Assembly (NCBI GenBank): GCA_964541755.1 | Contig: CAZIRF010000013.1 | Location: forward strand, 1-64,000 | Source of the DNA: CAZIRF01 sp964541755 | GTDB taxonomy: Bacteria; Spirochaetota; Spirochaetia; Treponematales; Breznakiellaceae | Reading direction: 5' to 3' | DNA length: 64,000 bases | Shown: one piece after another, positions 62,024 to 64,000 of the stretch | Layout of the letters: every line of letters begins with the position of its first letter | Position numbering within the stretch: position 1 is the stretch's first letter | The notes under the pieces: model-generated | Seen by the model: the letters and a program-made list of their open reading frames with translations, nothing else | Told to the model about the DNA's origin: nothing | Database searches by the model: none | Program-made: the position numbers and the translations under genes

Positions 62024-62052
62024 ATTATATCGCAGTAATGGTTCGGCGTCAA
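62024..62052 (-). promoter_or_regulatory. vapBC promoter with candidate VapB operator
   Basis: On the minus strand TTGACG (62052-62047), 17-base spacer, TATAAT (62029-62024), the best sigma-70-type promoter in the window. CATTA-N8-TAATG is an inverted repeat overlapping the -10 box, and GAACCAT occurs on both sides of it, about two helical turns apart. Both are plausible antitoxin-binding elements. Confidence 0.75.
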
Positions 62053-62498
62053 GAATAAAAGAGGAAAATCAATGGGTCCAGTCGATAATGGTGACCCCCT
62101 ATCTCTGCAAGGCTGATATGCATCGACCCGTAGACGTTGTTCGGCACCTGCCAGACGTTCCCGCCACAGGACATGACCACATTGGCTGCGGCCACATCAT
62201 TACCCGCGTTGTACTCGCGGTGATTCGGTTTTTCCACTTGATAAGAGTGACCGCCAATCCAGATAATCGTCATGCGCTTGGCTATGGATGGATCCAACTC
62301 GAGGGCGCGGGCCACATTGGTAATGGCCCCCAGGCACAGGACAAAGAGGGGTTCGGGATCCCCGCACAGGGCCTCTTCCACAATGAAGCGCGCCGCGGGC
62401 GACGGTTCTGTATCGGCGACGATGGACAGGGGGCCGTCTTCGCCCATGAACAACGGGACTTTGGTTTCAAAGAGCGTATATCCCGTGGTACACTCCAT
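62049..62498 (-). pseudogene. Inosine-uridine nucleoside hydrolase remnant
   Basis: About 149 codons match the middle of nucleoside hydrolases: IVADTEPSPAARFIVEEAL, LFVLCLGAITNVARALELDP, RMTIIWIGGHSY, REYNAGNDVAAANVVM. The N-terminal metal-binding DTDPGxDD segment is absent, and a stop at 62049 removes the C-terminal third. The frame continues upstream only as sequence antisense to the WYL gene. A broken gene at an insertion boundary is the simplest reading. Confidence 0.75.
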
Positions 62499-62501
62499 AC
62501 C

Positions 62502-63488
62502 ATGAGCAAGAAAGACGAGCGGCTTCCGCAGATTGTCGACATGATGCTCCGGCCAGGCGGAGCGACCATCAATGAAATTTGTGACCGGTTGGAGATTTCG
62601 AGAAAGATTTTTTACGACTACCTGGATGATCTTGGGCGTGATAAAGTTCCGGTCCAGGAAAAGCCCGACTATCATGGCAACACCAATTCCAAACGCTGGT
62701 TCATCAATACCGAAGACTACGCGCGTGCCTTCTCCATAAAGCTTTCCGCCACCGAGCGGCTCATGCTCCGGAGTGTTCTGGAGCGGACGCGGATGTTCGA
62801 AAAGACGGAACTCCGGGATGCCATGGCGATTCTCAAGAGCAAGGTGAACACGGTAACCCTGCACGATCCGTGGAAGCGGGTTACCACAACGTACGCGAGT
62901 TTCAAGGGCGGGAAGGATTACTGCGGCAAGGAAGATATAATCGACACCGTGCTCAAGGCGATAGAGCTTTCCATTCCCTGCACCGTTACCTACCGCGCGG
63001 CGAGCTCGGGGGAAGCCAAGACCTACGAGATAGAACCCTATACCTTCGTGGATCACGGGAACGCCCTCTACTGCATCGTGGCAATACCCGCCCACAAGCG
63101 GGATATCCGGGTGCTCGCGATAGAACGGATAGAAAAAATTGCGCAACATGCGGACAGGAGCTTTGCCATCAAGGACGGCTACGACCCGGAGCAATACCTG
63201 GGCTCGTCGTTCGGCATCATCGTGGAAGACCCGGTGCGGGTACGGGTGCGCTTTACCGCAGACGCCGCCTTTTATGCCCGCGAGCGGGTGTGGGGGCAGG
63301 AGCAGACAGTGGAGGAAGAAGCGGATGGCGGCATCATCCTGTCCTTTACCGCCTCCGGGCTCATGGAGATCAAACGCTGGGCCCTCTCATTTGGAAGTGC
63401 AGCCCGGGTACTCGAGCCGGAAAACCTCGCGGAGGAGATCGCCGCCGAAGCAGAGGCGCTCGCCGCCGCATACCGTAAAAAAGGATGA
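62502..63488 (+). CDS. WYL-domain transcriptional regulator
   Basis: 328 aa from the ATG at 62502; the open frame extends upstream to 62004 but only as antisense of the hydrolase remnant. N-terminal winged helix-turn-helix (LPQIVDMMLRPGGATINEIC, RLEISRKIFYDYLDDLG, residues 6-60), then a WYL domain at about 155-240 (CTVTYRAASSGEAKTYEIEP, ALYCIVAIPAHKRDIRVLAI) and a WCX-like C-terminus (VRVRFTADAAFYARERV). WYL proteins are ligand-sensing regulators that often govern defence loci. No ribosome site; TACACT lies seven bases before the ATG. Confidence 0.88.
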   Translation: MSKKDERLPQIVDMMLRPGGATINEICDRLEISRKIFYDYLDDLGRDKVPVQEKPDYHGNTNSKRWFINTEDYARAFSIKLSATERLMLRSVLERTRMFEKTELRDAMAILKSKVNTVTLHDPWKRVTTTYASFKGGKDYCGKEDIIDTVLKAIELSIPCTVTYRAASSGEAKTYEIEPYTFVDHGNALYCIVAIPAHKRDIRVLAIERIEKIAQHADRSFAIKDGYDPEQYLGSSFGIIVEDPVRVRVRFTADAAFYARERVWGQEQTVEEEADGGIILSFTASGLMEIKRWALSFGSAARVLEPENLAEEIAAEAEALAAAYRKKG

Positions 63489-63576
63489 TTCCCGCCGCAT
63501 AGAAAGCTCTGTATAAAGTGCAACCGATTTCGTGGCATCTCCCGATTAGGCTCAAGGTCAGATTGGGAGGTACTGC

Positions 63577-64000
63577 ATGAGAAAATACAACAAGGACGAT
63601 ATCGGACTTGCGAACCACTTTATCAACAGCCCTTCGGGGGATTCAAACATCCCGCTCCTTGCCCGCCATTTTGCCTATGCCCTGGTAGAGCACCACCGCT
63701 TTACGGATACCTTCATTTCCCTGTTTATGTCGGTCCTGCCCGAAGAGCGGGTTCTAAAGCTTGTACAGGATTCGGCACGCATTGCCGTGCAAGTTCTCGA
63801 AGACGACGAGGATATCGGTAACGACCTGCGCGGGAGTGTTCTCAACGACAAGAATCCCGGCCTGCCTCGGGAAGATGTGTTGTTCGATTTCTACAAGGCC
63901 GCCTGGGCCGGGAGCGACCGCGCCGCAATAATCGCCCGCATCCGCGAGGAACTTGCATCATCCCTTAGAGACGATGGCATCGATAGTGCCACCGTGCACG
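63577..64000 (+). CDS. Unrecognised protein, N-terminal part (cut by window edge)
   Basis: 141 codons visible from the ATG at 63577, which follows GGGAGG. It begins MRKYNKDDIGLANHFINSPS and is predominantly helical and acidic with no signal peptide or membrane segment (HFAYALVEHHRFTDTFISLF, DSARIAVQVLEDDEDIGNDL, GSDRAAIIARIREELASSL). I do not recognise the family. It is 88 bases downstream of the WYL regulator on the same strand, so it may be the first structural gene of a WYL-controlled locus beyond the window. Confidence 0.7.
   Translation, partial: MRKYNKDDIGLANHFINSPSGDSNIPLLARHFAYALVEHHRFTDTFISLFMSVLPEERVLKLVQDSARIAVQVLEDDEDIGNDLRGSVLNDKNPGLPREDVLFDFYKAAWAGSDRAAIIARIREELASSLRDDGIDSATVH

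Noticed and set aside
62004..62501. N-terminal extension of the WYL regulator
   Set aside because: This stretch is the antisense of the nucleoside-hydrolase remnant; the helix-turn-helix family start is the ATG at 62502.
62499..63194. Continuation of the nucleoside-hydrolase frame on the minus strand
   Set aside because: Homology stops near 62498; the rest is antisense to the WYL regulator.

Overview
The window is a bacterial chromosome segment from a spirochaete, most likely the Treponema/Spirochaeta group. The strongest marker is a full-length CfpA cytoplasmic filament protein (38.7-40.8 kb), found to my knowledge only in spirochaetes. It sits in the order ppdK, conserved hypothetical, cfpA, VWA-like secreted protein, pallilysin-related protein, which matches the Treponema pallidum TP0746-TP0751 neighbourhood as I remember it. 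A spirochaete-type LptD and many secreted TPR proteins agree. Species cannot be told from the sequence alone.

Layout. 0-3 kb (minus): mcsA-mcsB-clpC proteostasis operon, with clpC cut by the left edge; this McsB has lost the arginine-kinase catalytic motifs. 3-11.4 kb (minus): solitary Cas2-like protein, prfB with a programmed +1 frameshift, a PEGA-domain protein, ftsY, a secreted repeat protein and a Lol-type ABC exporter (permease, ATPase, permease). 11.5-25.4 kb: one plus-strand secreted protein, then a long tightly packed minus-strand series uvrA, lptD, phoH, pgpH-type 7TM-HD, ybeY, corC and a TPR protein. 25.5-28.4 kb: tRNA-Val(UAC) with a terminator, a class III cyclase-like gene, and convergent to it a cytoplasmic fusion of an H-cluster hydrogenase-like sensor to a chemoreceptor signalling domain. 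28.4-34.9 kb: plsC, mfd, and a divergent operon with a pseudo-receiver/PilZ protein. 34.9-43.1 kb: the CfpA neighbourhood. 43.1-52.5 kb: TPR protein, LapA-like protein, miaB, small membrane protein, folE2, folD (minus), then a beta-barrel-like protein, a lipoprotein, a rarA fusion and rdgB (plus).

52.6-64 kb looks like an accessory region. A COG3014-type lipoprotein gene is preceded by an lpoB-like gene whose 5' end is missing. Immediately at the break starts an apparently intact four-gene jetABCD operon, a type I Wadjet anti-plasmid SMC system with ATPase and TOPRIM motifs in place. It is followed by a vapBC toxin-antitoxin pair with a near-consensus promoter, a nucleoside-hydrolase remnant truncated at both ends, a WYL-domain regulator, and the first 141 codons of an unrecognised gene running off the right edge. 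Gene remnants on both sides of the Wadjet/vapBC block suggest it was acquired by insertion. By eye, jet genes and the 44-52.5 kb block are richer in G+C than most of the window; I did not compute this.

There are no rRNA genes, CRISPR arrays, insertion sequences or replication origin that I can see, and no gene-free stretch longer than about 300 bases.
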